From positions 1-64,000 of the forward strand of contig CAVYQF010000025.1 of assembly GCA_963770545.1 (NCBI GenBank): DNA of 64,000 nt, read 5' to 3'. Below are positions 16,904 through 25,626 of this stretch, piece after piece. The stretch comes from RYN-230 sp963770545 (GTDB lineage Bacteria > Actinomycetota > Actinomycetes > Streptosporangiales > Streptosporangiaceae). Made by a program: the position numbers and the translations under genes. Each line of letters opens with the position of its first letter. Position 1 is the stretch's first letter. The notes below the pieces were generated by a model. That model was not told the DNA's origin. It did not search any database and was given only the letters and a program-made list of their open reading frames with translations.

Positions 16904-17722
16904 TCAAACCCGGCGCCAGCGGGCCTCGGCCAGCCCGTAAATACCGAACGCGATCAGGCCGAGCGCCGCGATGATCAGCAGGAACTCACCGAACGGCGCG
17001 TTGCGCAGGGTGTGCAGGGACGTGTCCAGGCCACCCGCCTTGGACGGGCTGGCGGTGATGGCCGCGTCGATGACCAGCACCCCGGCCAGTGCGAACACGA
17101 GGCCCCGGGCGATGGTCCCGACCGTGCCCAGCCGCTTCACCATCTTCCGGGTCTGCGGGCTCATCTCCCCGGTCCGCAGATGCTTCATGAACTTGTGCCG
17201 GGCCCCCTCGACCACCAGCGCCAGGCCGACGATCACGATGATCAGCCCGACAATCCCGACCGCGAAGCGGCCGCCGGTGTGATGCATGACGCTGGCGGTG
17301 AAGTCCTTCTGCTGGCCCGCCTGGTTGGAGTGCTTGCCCGTGATGACCTTGAAGGTGAGCACCGCGAAGCTGGCGTAGACCAGCCCCCGTACGAGCGACT
17401 TGAGCCGCGGGCCCGCGCCACTGCCTTCGCCGGGGACGCCGAACGCGGCCTCGCTGAAGCGCCACAGGGCGTAGCCGACGAAGCCGATGGCGAGCAGCCA
17501 CAGCAGGACCAGGCCAAACGGCTGGGCCGCCACGAGCTGCAGGGCGCCCTGCTGGTCAGCCTGGTGGCCGCCCTGGCCGGTCGCGACCAGGAAAGCGACT
17601 ATGCCGATGAGGATGTAGATAATCCCGCGGGCGGTCAGGCCCGCGCGGGCCAGCAGCTGGGCCGCGCGGCTATCTGAGGCCCGCCGGGCCTTCATGGATA
17701 CACGAGCCGATGATGACGACAT
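16904..17722 (-). CDS. DUF1206 domain-containing membrane protein
   Basis: A 272-residue protein from the ATG in MSSSSARVSMKA, preceded by GGAGA. An upstream in-frame ATG is less well placed. It consists of three repeats of a two-helix DUF1206 unit, each opening with a pattern like LARAGLTARGIIYILIG, LVRGLVYASFAVL and VGTIARGLVFALAG. Six membrane segments are therefore expected. The function of DUF1206 proteins is unknown. It is convergent with the mycothiol-enzyme gene, with only 8 bp between the stops. Confidence 0.88.
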   Translation of the reverse strand: MSSSSARVSMKARRASDSRAAQLLARAGLTARGIIYILIGIVAFLVATGQGGHQADQQGALQLVAAQPFGLVLLWLLAIGFVGYALWRFSEAAFGVPGEGSGAGPRLKSLVRGLVYASFAVLTFKVITGKHSNQAGQQKDFTASVMHHTGGRFAVGIVGLIIVIVGLALVVEGARHKFMKHLRTGEMSPQTRKMVKRLGTVGTIARGLVFALAGVLVIDAAITASPSKAGGLDTSLHTLRNAPFGEFLLIIAALGLIAFGIYGLAEARWRRV

Positions 17723-17817
17723 CACTGTCTCCGCTCTCGGAAACCGGAACAACCGGACCTCAAGTGCCCCCCGGCGGACTCTTCATGCGCAGGGCAACAG
17801 AATTACGGCCGCGAGAA

Positions 17818-18366
17818 TTACGGCGCGCGCGAGCGCCGCCACGATCGCAGATGCAGGCGCAACCGCTGCTGCTGCCGGAGCAGCAGCCGGATCCGGAGCT
17901 CGGCGATCTGATGCGTGTGATAGCTGAGCCACAGGCACAGGGCGGCCAGCGGAAGCTCGACCAGCGCGCACAGTACGAACGATTGCCAGCGCTGGTCCGC
18001 CGGGGTCGTCATGCAGTCGAACCACGCGTCCACGACGAGCAGGGTGGCGGTCGCCGCGGCCGCGGTGGACAAGTACCGCGACCGGCGCAGCGCGAAGTAG
18101 GCCGTGCTGGCCAGCCCGGCGAGCAGGAAGACGTCGAAGCCGGCCCAGGCGATGTCGTAGTTCGGGGACAGCTGGCGGGATGGCAGCGAGACGGCGATGT
18201 ACCCGATCCAGGGCAGCAGGATCAGCGAGAAGAGCAGGAATGAGGGACCGGCCCAGCGCACGAGCCGCGCGTCATCGGTCAGGACCGTGTTCTCCGGCTC
18301 GGGAGCCGGCTCGACCAGCTGGTCGAGCCGGGCCACCGGGTCCTGGGCATCCGGGGCTGATTTCAC
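17818..18366 (-). CDS. Hypothetical four-helix membrane protein
   Basis: About 182 residues from the GTG in VKSAPDAQDPVARLDQ, preceded by GAGGTGGATG. The upstream extension is low-complexity and unlikely to be coding. Hydrophobic segments at FLLFSLILLPWIGYIAVS, FDVFLLAGLASTAYFAL, ATATLLVVDAWFD and SFVLCALVELPLAALCLW suggest four membrane helices, followed by a basic tail rich in Arg and Gln. The segment VVDAWFDCMTT is well conserved in actinobacterial homologues as I remember them, but the family has no known role. It lies just upstream of the DUF1206 gene on the same strand. Confidence 0.68.
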   Translation of the reverse strand: MKSAPDAQDPVARLDQLVEPAPEPENTVLTDDARLVRWAGPSFLLFSLILLPWIGYIAVSLPSRQLSPNYDIAWAGFDVFLLAGLASTAYFALRRSRYLSTAAAATATLLVVDAWFDCMTTPADQRWQSFVLCALVELPLAALCLWLSYHTHQIAELRIRLLLRQQQRLRLHLRSWRRSRAP

Positions 18367-18522
18367 CCATCCACCTCTTCCCGCCAGGCACTTCGTCATC
18401 CAGGGGCACCAGGGTGAGCTGCCCGCCTGGGAGCACCCGCGGGCATGAGCCGGGCGCCGGTGCTGTTGGTGGAGTTGTATCAGGACCCTCGCACTCCCGG
18501 CTACCAGCAAAGGAACCACATC

Positions 18523-19011
<489 letters not shown>

Positions 19012-19113
19012 TGGCGGGAACGGCGCCGGATTCCCCGGGCCGGATATGGCCCAGCGGGGAGCGATGGCGTGTTTCCCGTGGGGCCAGCCAGGAACGCTGA
19101 GTGGAGGCCAGCG

Positions 19114-20481
19114 GTGCTCACTGCGCCCGAAATCGTTGCGTTGATGCGTCAGGCGGTACCGCCGGGAAGGGAGACCCTGGACGAGGCGTCCCTGACCCGG
19201 TTGCGGGAGCTGACCCGGGCGCTGCTCGAGGCCAAGCCCGATGCCCAGCAGGAGTACGCCCGGTTCCTGGCCATCAGCGAGCGGGCGCTGCCGCTGCCGG
19301 GCGATGAGCTGGACACGTGGCTGCGCGGGAAGACCGTGGTCGTGGTGGGCGGCACCGGCTGCATCGGGTCCAAGCTCATGCAGCAGGTGGAGGTCCGATG
19401 TCCGAAGCGGCTGGTGAGCGTGGGCCGGGGCGTCACGGACCGCTACCCGCGGCTGGCGGGCGCGCAATACCTGCAGGCCGACATCCGGGATCGGCGGGGG
19501 CTCACCACCGTGCTCGGGCAGCTGCGGCCGGATGTTGTCTTTCACGTCGCCGCCCAGCGCGACCCCGGCCTGGCCGAGCAGGAAGTGCACCGCACGCTGA
19601 GCACGAACGTGCTGGGCACCGAGAACGTGATCAAGGTTGCGGATGAGCTGGGCGTCCCGCAGGTCGTCTGCGCCTCCACCGGCAAGGCGCTGCGGCCTTA
19701 TTCCCCGGACGTGTACACGGCGTCCAAGCGGGTGGCGGAATGGCTGGTCGCGGCGGCCGCGGGGACGAGCAGCACGACCACGTACTCCACGGCGCGCTTT
19801 ACCCACGTCGTCAACAACTCGATCATTCACGGCCGGCTGGTCGACTGGTGCCGCGGTGGGGTGATCCGACTGCACAGTGCGGACATCGGCTTCTACGGGG
19901 AATCAGCGCTCGAATCGGCTCAGCTGCTGCTGGCGGCCGGGTTGGGTGCGCGGCCCGGCGAGTTGCGCGTGCACGCCATCACCGATCTGGGCTGGCCGGT
20001 GACCCTGCTCGACGTGACCCTCGGCGTGCTGGCCCGCACCGGGTCCGCCACGCCGATCTACATTAGTGGCTATGACCGCGGCTACGAGCCCATCCCGTTC
20101 CCGGGGCTCTACGACCCGCTGTCCGCCGGCGAGGTGAGCCCGCTGCTCAGCGCGTTCGAGGCGGCCACGGCGGAGCCCATGCCGGGCGCGATGGTGGATG
20201 CCTTCCCACTGGCCGTGACGCCCGGCCCGGAGCTGGACCGGCGGCTGCAGGAGCTGGACCAGGCCTGCCGCAGCACGGAGGATCCCGCGGTGCTGCGGTC
20301 CGCTCTGGACCAGCTGTCCTGGGCCCTGCTCGATGCGACGCTCAGCGCGGTGGACCAGCCGATGCTGGCCCGGGCCGCGCAGCTGACCGTTAAGCACCAG
20401 GGCACGCTGATCCCGGAGCACCAGCGGATGCTGGCCGTGATCATGCGCGCGGCCGGGATCGGCGAGTCCGCCCTGGTGTAG
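19114..20481 (+). CDS. NAD-dependent epimerase/dehydratase-like protein
   Basis: About 455 residues. The GTG at 19114 has a GGAGG 6 bases upstream and was preferred over an earlier in-frame GTG. The Rossmann motif VVVVGGTGCIGSKL lies near residue 75. The catalytic YTASKRVAEW (YxxxK) and VFHVAAQRDPGLAE follow in the order of extended short-chain dehydrogenases, similar to polysaccharide-biosynthesis nucleotide-sugar enzymes. An N-terminal helical region of about 70 residues and a C-terminal helical region of about 100 residues flank the domain and are unusual for simple epimerases. The substrate is unknown. It is convergent with the exopolysaccharide operon, so a link to sugar metabolism is possible but unproven. 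Confidence 0.75.
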   Translation: MLTAPEIVALMRQAVPPGRETLDEASLTRLRELTRALLEAKPDAQQEYARFLAISERALPLPGDELDTWLRGKTVVVVGGTGCIGSKLMQQVEVRCPKRLVSVGRGVTDRYPRLAGAQYLQADIRDRRGLTTVLGQLRPDVVFHVAAQRDPGLAEQEVHRTLSTNVLGTENVIKVADELGVPQVVCASTGKALRPYSPDVYTASKRVAEWLVAAAAGTSSTTTYSTARFTHVVNNSIIHGRLVDWCRGGVIRLHSADIGFYGESALESAQLLLAAGLGARPGELRVHAITDLGWPVTLLDVTLGVLARTGSATPIYISGYDRGYEPIPFPGLYDPLSAGEVSPLLSAFEAATAEPMPGAMVDAFPLAVTPGPELDRRLQELDQACRSTEDPAVLRSALDQLSWALLDATLSAVDQPMLARAAQLTVKHQGTLIPEHQRMLAVIMRAAGIGESALV

Positions 20482-20532
20482 CCCGCGGAGGCAGAGTGCG
20501 CGGGTGGCTGGCACCGGCGGGGCCGGGTCGGC

Positions 20533-22299
20533 CTAGCGCCGGACCCAGACGTAGTAGGTGACGGTGTGCCCGTTCGCCGGGATCGCGGCGGCCAGCCGGT
20601 AGTCAGGATCGGCCCGCAGGGTGCTGGCCAGGATGTTGTCCAGGGCCGGGGTGACCTGGCCGTCGAAGGCGACCACCTTGAAGTACCCGGCTTTGATCGC
20701 GGCGACGAAGCCGGCGTTCCCGGTCAGGTACTGGTGCTGCCGGCCGGTGAATCCGATGAAATAGGTCGAGGTGAACTGATCAGGCTGCGCGTCGGCGTGA
20801 TGGCGCAAGTAGTAGATCGGTACCTCGTCCACCTCGACCAGGTAGTGCGCTCGGGGCTGGAGGTAGTGGGCCAGCACCGGGACAAAACTGCTGGAATCCG
20901 GCCAGCCGTCGAACAGGTCATTGGCCTGGGTCATCCCGATGACCAGCGCGGCTCCCCAGATCGCGATGCCCACCTGGGCGCGGCGGAAATGATCGCCGAT
21001 AATGCGGGTCAGGCCGATGCCGGCGAAAGGCGCGGCGAAGAAGAGCCCGAAGCCGATGTGCTTCTGCAGTGAGGTCAGGGTGTGGATGTGGATCTGGTCC
21101 GCGGGCGCCAGGAGCGCGGTCCCGGTCAGGACGATGCCGAGGGTGACCCGCCAGGCCCGGCCCGCGGCATCCGCGACCACCTCGCCCGGCTCGGTCCGGG
21201 CCCGGATCCCGTAAGCCACCGTGCCGATCACGGCCAGCGCGAACGGCAGCCCGCCCCACATCAGGCTGTCCCGGAGCAGGACCGAGGTCGCGGTGGTGCC
21301 CTGGAACCGCGCCGTGGTGGTGAATCTGACGCCGGTCTGGTAGGCCGGCCCGCCCAGGTACAGGGCCCCGGCGAGCAGCGCGGCGACCGCCGCGCCCAGG
21401 CCCGCTGGCGCTATCAGCGCCTTGCGCCCGCGGGCAGGCCACGCCGCGAGCGCGCTGAGCGCCACGATGGTCGGCACGAACAGGCCGGCCGCGTACTTGG
21501 TGGCCACCGCGAGTGCGATCGGCAGGGCGGCCAGCAGGTACCCGGGCCAGCGGAACGACGCGGTCCGGACGACGATCCAGGTCGCCAGCGCGAGCAGGAA
21601 GAGCGATGGGGCGTCGTAGGTGGCCAGGTGGCCAAGGAAGAGGGCCGACTCGGTGACCGAGAAGATCACCGCCGCGCAGAGGCCGACCCGCTCGTTGAAC
21701 AGGCGCCGGGTCAGCGAGTACAGCAGGCCGGTGGTGGCCAGCATCGCGATCAGGCTGACCGTCCGGGCGGCGGCCAGGCCGCCAACGTCATCGGCCAGCG
21801 CGCCCAGCACGGGATACAGGACCGGGGCCCCGGAGAAGTACGAGGCGTAGTTGCCCTGCAGCCCCGCGCCGTGCAGCAGATGGGCGATTTCCAGGTGGCC
21901 GGTATAGAGGTAGAGGGCCTCGTCCTCGAACGCCGTGTTGCTCATCCGGAGGGTCAGCGCGGCCTGCACGCACATGATGGCGAACAGGACGGCGCGGCTC
22001 ACCCAGATCCGGCGCCGGCTCGACGTGGCGAACCGCATCGCGCCCGAGCCGTGCTTACCACCCGGCAGCCGGAGCACCCGGGTGCTTTCGCCTGGGTGCT
22101 CCGGGGGAGCGGAAGGTTCCGCCTGGTCCGGCCGGTGCGGGTCGGGCCGCCGGGTGAACTTGGCCAGCATCACGGTGTCAACCATGTCCGGCCAGACCGG
22201 CGGGCGTTCCTTGGAGCGCTGATCCGGCGCGGGGGGGCGGTCCCGGCGGACCGGGCCGGGACGTCCAGGAGGCGCCGGGTTGTGCGGCCGCCTGCTCAT
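20533..22299 (-). CDS. Glycosyltransferase family 39-like membrane protein
   Basis: A 588-residue protein. After a cytoplasmic Pro/Arg-rich N-terminus of about 90 residues come roughly ten membrane helices. The first periplasmic loop has NTAFEDEALYLYTGHLEI, with the acidic pair typical of dolichol/polyprenyl-phosphate-sugar transferases (GT39/ArnT/PMT type). Later segments include HLATYDAPSLFLLALA and ATKYAAGLFVP. The C-terminal 120 residues are soluble and probably extracellular. Its ATG overlaps the stop of the GH26 gene (ATGA), making it the third gene of a minus-strand operon with a GT2 synthase and a glycanase. A role in adding sugars to an exported polysaccharide or protein fits this context. 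Confidence 0.8.
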   Translation of the reverse strand: MSRRPHNPAPPGRPGPVRRDRPPAPDQRSKERPPVWPDMVDTVMLAKFTRRPDPHRPDQAEPSAPPEHPGESTRVLRLPGGKHGSGAMRFATSSRRRIWVSRAVLFAIMCVQAALTLRMSNTAFEDEALYLYTGHLEIAHLLHGAGLQGNYASYFSGAPVLYPVLGALADDVGGLAAARTVSLIAMLATTGLLYSLTRRLFNERVGLCAAVIFSVTESALFLGHLATYDAPSLFLLALATWIVVRTASFRWPGYLLAALPIALAVATKYAAGLFVPTIVALSALAAWPARGRKALIAPAGLGAAVAALLAGALYLGGPAYQTGVRFTTTARFQGTTATSVLLRDSLMWGGLPFALAVIGTVAYGIRARTEPGEVVADAAGRAWRVTLGIVLTGTALLAPADQIHIHTLTSLQKHIGFGLFFAAPFAGIGLTRIIGDHFRRAQVGIAIWGAALVIGMTQANDLFDGWPDSSSFVPVLAHYLQPRAHYLVEVDEVPIYYLRHHADAQPDQFTSTYFIGFTGRQHQYLTGNAGFVAAIKAGYFKVVAFDGQVTPALDNILASTLRADPDYRLAAAIPANGHTVTYYVWVRR

Positions 22300-23300
22300 T
22301 TCCGCGGATTGACGAGGGTCAGTCCCGCGATGTCACCCGCGACAGCGGCCCGCACGACCGGGCGCGATTCGACTCGCCAGTCGACACCCTGCTTGTTGTA
22401 GTCGAACCAGACAAAACCGAGCACGTTCGGATGCTGGGTCACGGTGCCGACCAGCTGCTTCGCGCACCAGGCTGCGGCCGGCCCGGTCTCGATGGCCGTC
22501 TCGGCGATAATGAACGGCTTGCCCGTGAAGTGCCTGATCTCGAGCATGGTGGGCTGGTACAGCGTGGCGAAGGTCTGGGCCCCGGTCGTCGCGAAGTACC
22601 CGGTCAGCCCCACCCAGTTGACGTAGGCCCGGCCCGGCCAGTACGGCCGGAGCGGGATCTGGGGCACCGGGTTGATGATGTTGGGGTTCCACACCCAGAT
22701 CACGTTCGTGGCCCCGGCCTGGGCGAACAGGTCATGGATGTGCCGCCACGCCGCCACGAACTGGGCCGCGGTGGTCTGGCTGGTCCCCCAGGGGTACCAG
22801 TTGCCGTTCATCTCGTGGCCGAAGCTGATCGCGACGGGAAGGTTCAGCGCGCGGACCGCCCTGGCGAAGCGGGTGAGGTAGCCGTCGCTGTGACCCGCGG
22901 CGATGGACTGCACGCTGACCCCGAACGGCTCCCACGCCATGTAGTACAGCGCGCCGTAGGACCAGGCGTTGCTCACGGCCTGGGTGTCGAACGGCTTGCC
23001 CCAGGCCACGTACTGGCCGATCAGGTTGGGCTTACGGCCGGTGTTGGCCGCGAAGGCCTGGACCGGGGCCAGGGAGTCGGGCGCGCCGTCGGTCTCGATC
23101 CCGAAGTACTTCCCGGTAGCCGGGTGAAGCAGCCCGGAGACGTTGTACGGCTTGGCGACGGCCCGCGCGCTCACCGAGGGACTGGCCGCGGCGTTCTGGC
23201 CGCTGGTGGTCGCGGTCGTGGGCGGGCTGAGCAGCCCGCACCCGCTGAGGGCCAGGACGAGCGCGGCCAGGCCGGCCAGGGCGCCCCGGGTGACCCTCAC
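22296..23300 (-). CDS. Glycoside hydrolase family 26-like lipoprotein
   Basis: A 334-residue protein from a GTG that overlaps the stop of the GT2 gene. The signal peptide ends with the lipobox LSGC. The catalytic domain shows GHEMNGNWYPWG with the acid/base Glu at about residue 163, VWNPNIIN, and the nucleophile region PFIIAETAIET with Glu at about residue 267. These are the hallmarks of GH26 (mannanase/glucanase) enzymes. It would sit on the outer face of the cytoplasmic membrane. Synthase operons often include such a hydrolase to trim or release the polymer. The substrate here is not predictable beyond a beta-linked glycan. Confidence 0.87.
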   Translation of the reverse strand: MRVTRGALAGLAALVLALSGCGLLSPPTTATTSGQNAAASPSVSARAVAKPYNVSGLLHPATGKYFGIETDGAPDSLAPVQAFAANTGRKPNLIGQYVAWGKPFDTQAVSNAWSYGALYYMAWEPFGVSVQSIAAGHSDGYLTRFARAVRALNLPVAISFGHEMNGNWYPWGTSQTTAAQFVAAWRHIHDLFAQAGATNVIWVWNPNIINPVPQIPLRPYWPGRAYVNWVGLTGYFATTGAQTFATLYQPTMLEIRHFTGKPFIIAETAIETGPAAAWCAKQLVGTVTQHPNVLGFVWFDYNKQGVDWRVESRPVVRAAVAGDIAGLTLVNPRK

Positions 23301-24913
23301 GAGACGTACCCCGCTCTCGGCTGGATGAGGATCCGGCCCACCACGACGAGCTGGAAAACGCCGAGGATGAAGAGGAGGAAGAAGTTGTAAGGATCCATGG
23401 TCATCATGCGCCACAGGGCCAGGCCGGCCCACAGCGCCGCGGAGCCGCCGCTCCACAGGACCAGGCCGATCCAGAAGCGCCGCCTGCCGTCCTGCCGGAT
23501 CCCGCCGGTGCCGGACGGCTGCCAGCCGCGCAGCCGCCCGCGCAGCATGTCCCAGAGCGCGAACACATGAGCCCAGCCCGAGATGACCCGGACCGACCAG
23601 GCTTCCAGCCGGTAGGGGGCGCGATGCCACATGGGGTAGATGACCCCGGCGTAGAACAAGACGGGCGCTACGAAGATCAGGTTGCGCAGCAGCAGGCTGC
23701 CCGGGACGAACAGCATCATCCCCACGGCCAGGGCCGGGGCCACGAACGTGAACACGGCCGTGTACACGTAACCGATGAAGCCGGTCAGGTAGCACAGCCG
23801 GGTGTACAGCGGCAGCTTGGTCTTCCAGAAGATCTGGTCTTTCAGCAGGCTCATGGTGCCCGAGCACCAGCGGTACTGCTGGTTCACGAACGCGAGGATG
23901 TTGTCGGGGCAGTTGCCGGTGGACAGCGCGACCGGCAGGTAACGCAGCCGCCAGCCCAGCCGGTGCAGGTCGAAGCCGGTCCACAAGTCCTCGGAGTGCT
24001 CCGCGAGGGACATTCCGCCGTTAGGCTCAAGGGCCGCACGCCGGTAGACCGCGCAACTCCCCACGCAGATCGCCCCGCCTTTCTTGGCCCGGGCGGTCTG
24101 AATGGACCGGTAAAAAAGCTCCTGAATGGCGCCGGCGCCGCGCTCCACCCAGGTCTGCTGATCCAGGACGTGGAAGAATTGCGGCGTCTGGACGATTCCT
24201 ACCTCGGGAAAGGCGTCCAGATAGGGCAGGGTTTCATCGAGCACGTCCGGGCGGGCGGCGAAATCCGCGTCGAGCAGCAGGATGTACTCGCCGTCGGAGA
24301 TCTGGAACCCGAAGCGCAGGTTGCCGGCCTTCTTGAACCAGCCCCGGTCCGGACGGGTCGCGTACGCGAAGCCGAACCGGCGGGCCATGGCCTTCAGCGC
24401 TGGGCTGGCCGAGTCGTCGAGCACATAAGGAGTGACCTGGCCTGGGTAGTGATCGCGCATCACGGCCACGTGCGACCAGGCGTTACGGAGGATCTCGATG
24501 GGCTCGCCGCAGACCGGCAGGAAAACGTCCACCGACGGGTAGCGCTGCGGCGCCCAGGCGGCCACAATGCGCTTGTGCTCGTCCAGGTCGAAGCTGCGGC
24601 TCAGCCCGTCAACGATCAGCGACAGCAGGAAGCAGAGCACCCCGAACACCGCGAACGGCGCGTAGACGATGAACCAGCGAGAGTTCTCGACCATCCTGAT
24701 CTGGCTGTACACCAGGGGCGGGAAGCTGAGCGCCATGCACAGGGTGAGCACCCAGATATGCCGCCGCACGTAGGAGTACTTCTCGCTGTCCAGCGGGGGA
24801 GTCGGGAGAACGGGGGGCACCGAGTCACGGGGCGGCCGGGACAGGAGCGCTCGCCGCTTGCGATGCCGCGGCGCCGCCCTGGTACCCCCCCTGCGTTCGA
24901 TGACTCCGGCCAT
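23297..24913 (-). CDS. Cellulose-synthase-like family 2 glycosyltransferase
   Basis: A 538-residue membrane protein. Two helices (about 53-71 and 82-103) precede the GT2 domain, which shows DDSAS (166-170), DAD (215-217), the SEDLWTGFDLHRLGW motif (from 307) and QQYRW (345-349). This is the full D,D,D,QxxRW set of processive beta-glycan synthases. Further helices follow to the C-terminus. No PilZ domain is evident. It is the first gene of a tightly overlapping three-gene operon with a GH26 lipoprotein and a GT39-like protein, so it probably polymerises and exports a cell-surface polysaccharide. It resembles CslA-type synthases that work at hyphal tips, but the product is unproven. Confidence 0.9.
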   Translation of the reverse strand: MAGVIERRGGTRAAPRHRKRRALLSRPPRDSVPPVLPTPPLDSEKYSYVRRHIWVLTLCMALSFPPLVYSQIRMVENSRWFIVYAPFAVFGVLCFLLSLIVDGLSRSFDLDEHKRIVAAWAPQRYPSVDVFLPVCGEPIEILRNAWSHVAVMRDHYPGQVTPYVLDDSASPALKAMARRFGFAYATRPDRGWFKKAGNLRFGFQISDGEYILLLDADFAARPDVLDETLPYLDAFPEVGIVQTPQFFHVLDQQTWVERGAGAIQELFYRSIQTARAKKGGAICVGSCAVYRRAALEPNGGMSLAEHSEDLWTGFDLHRLGWRLRYLPVALSTGNCPDNILAFVNQQYRWCSGTMSLLKDQIFWKTKLPLYTRLCYLTGFIGYVYTAVFTFVAPALAVGMMLFVPGSLLLRNLIFVAPVLFYAGVIYPMWHRAPYRLEAWSVRVISGWAHVFALWDMLRGRLRGWQPSGTGGIRQDGRRRFWIGLVLWSGGSAALWAGLALWRMMTMDPYNFFLLFILGVFQLVVVGRILIQPRAGYVS

Positions 24914-25197
24914 CGTTGACCCTTTTCTCCATCCGGAAGCCGTTGACGGGTACCCGGACGTAAGGCGCGAACGAAACGAACCGGGCGGGGCTTCACAGGA
25001 TTGTAAGGTCGGCCTGTCCGTCGGCGCGGCGAGAACAACCGAATTGGCCTGGTCCCTCCCGACAATTCATGACCGTTCGACTACTCTCCGCAGTAGTAGT
25101 TGGAGGTCACGCTTGGTCACCGTCGGAGGTCGGCGGGCGTCGGCATATCCTGCTCGGTGAAGAGCGTCAACCTGCGGGGATTTCGGCGGAGGCGGTC

Positions 25198-25626
25198 ATG
25201 GGACTAATGGACAAGGTCAGGGCGCAGAGTACGCAACTCGCCCAGATGGCACAGGAAACCGCGCGCGAGGGCAAGGTCAAGCTGGACCAGGCCCAGGCCA
25301 AGCGCCGGGCCGACGCGATGTTCCGGGACCTGGGCGCGACCGTGTACGCCGAGCGCACCGGGCGCGGCACCCCGGACAGCCAGGGCAAGATCGACCGGCT
25401 GGTGGATGCGCTGTCCCGGCAGGAGGCGTCCCAGGGGCTCGGTGACCCGGACGGCAGCACGCCTTCGGGGGGCTCGCATCCCGAGGGCAAATCCTCCGGG
25501 GCGTCGTCCTCCGGGGCGTCGTCCTCCGAGGGCTCGTCCTCCGAGGGCTCGTCGCCCGGTGGGTCGTCGCCCGGGGACTCGCCCTCCGGGGGCTCATCCC
25601 CTGGGGGCACGCCACCCGCTAGTTAG
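25198..25626 (+). CDS. Small helical protein with Ser/Gly-rich tail
   Basis: A 142-residue protein from the ATG preceded by GGCGGAGGCGG. Residues 1-75 are helical and charged (MGLMDKVRAQSTQLAQMAQE, KVKLDQAQAKRRADAM), similar to a conserved actinobacterial hypothetical family with a single helix bundle. The last 55 residues are Ser/Gly/Pro repeats of the type SSGASSSG and SSPGGSSPG, encoded by near-identical 12-15-bp DNA units, and are probably disordered. Its stop overlaps the convergent LCP gene by four bases. No function is known. Confidence 0.68.
   Translation: MGLMDKVRAQSTQLAQMAQETAREGKVKLDQAQAKRRADAMFRDLGATVYAERTGRGTPDSQGKIDRLVDALSRQEASQGLGDPDGSTPSGGSHPEGKSSGASSSGASSSEGSSSEGSSPGGSSPGDSPSGGSSPGGTPPAS

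Noticed and set aside
23301..23984. N-terminal extension of the GH26 frame into the GT2 gene
   Set aside because: It is an alternate-frame reading of the GT2 coding sequence; the lipoprotein signal peptide clearly begins at 23300.
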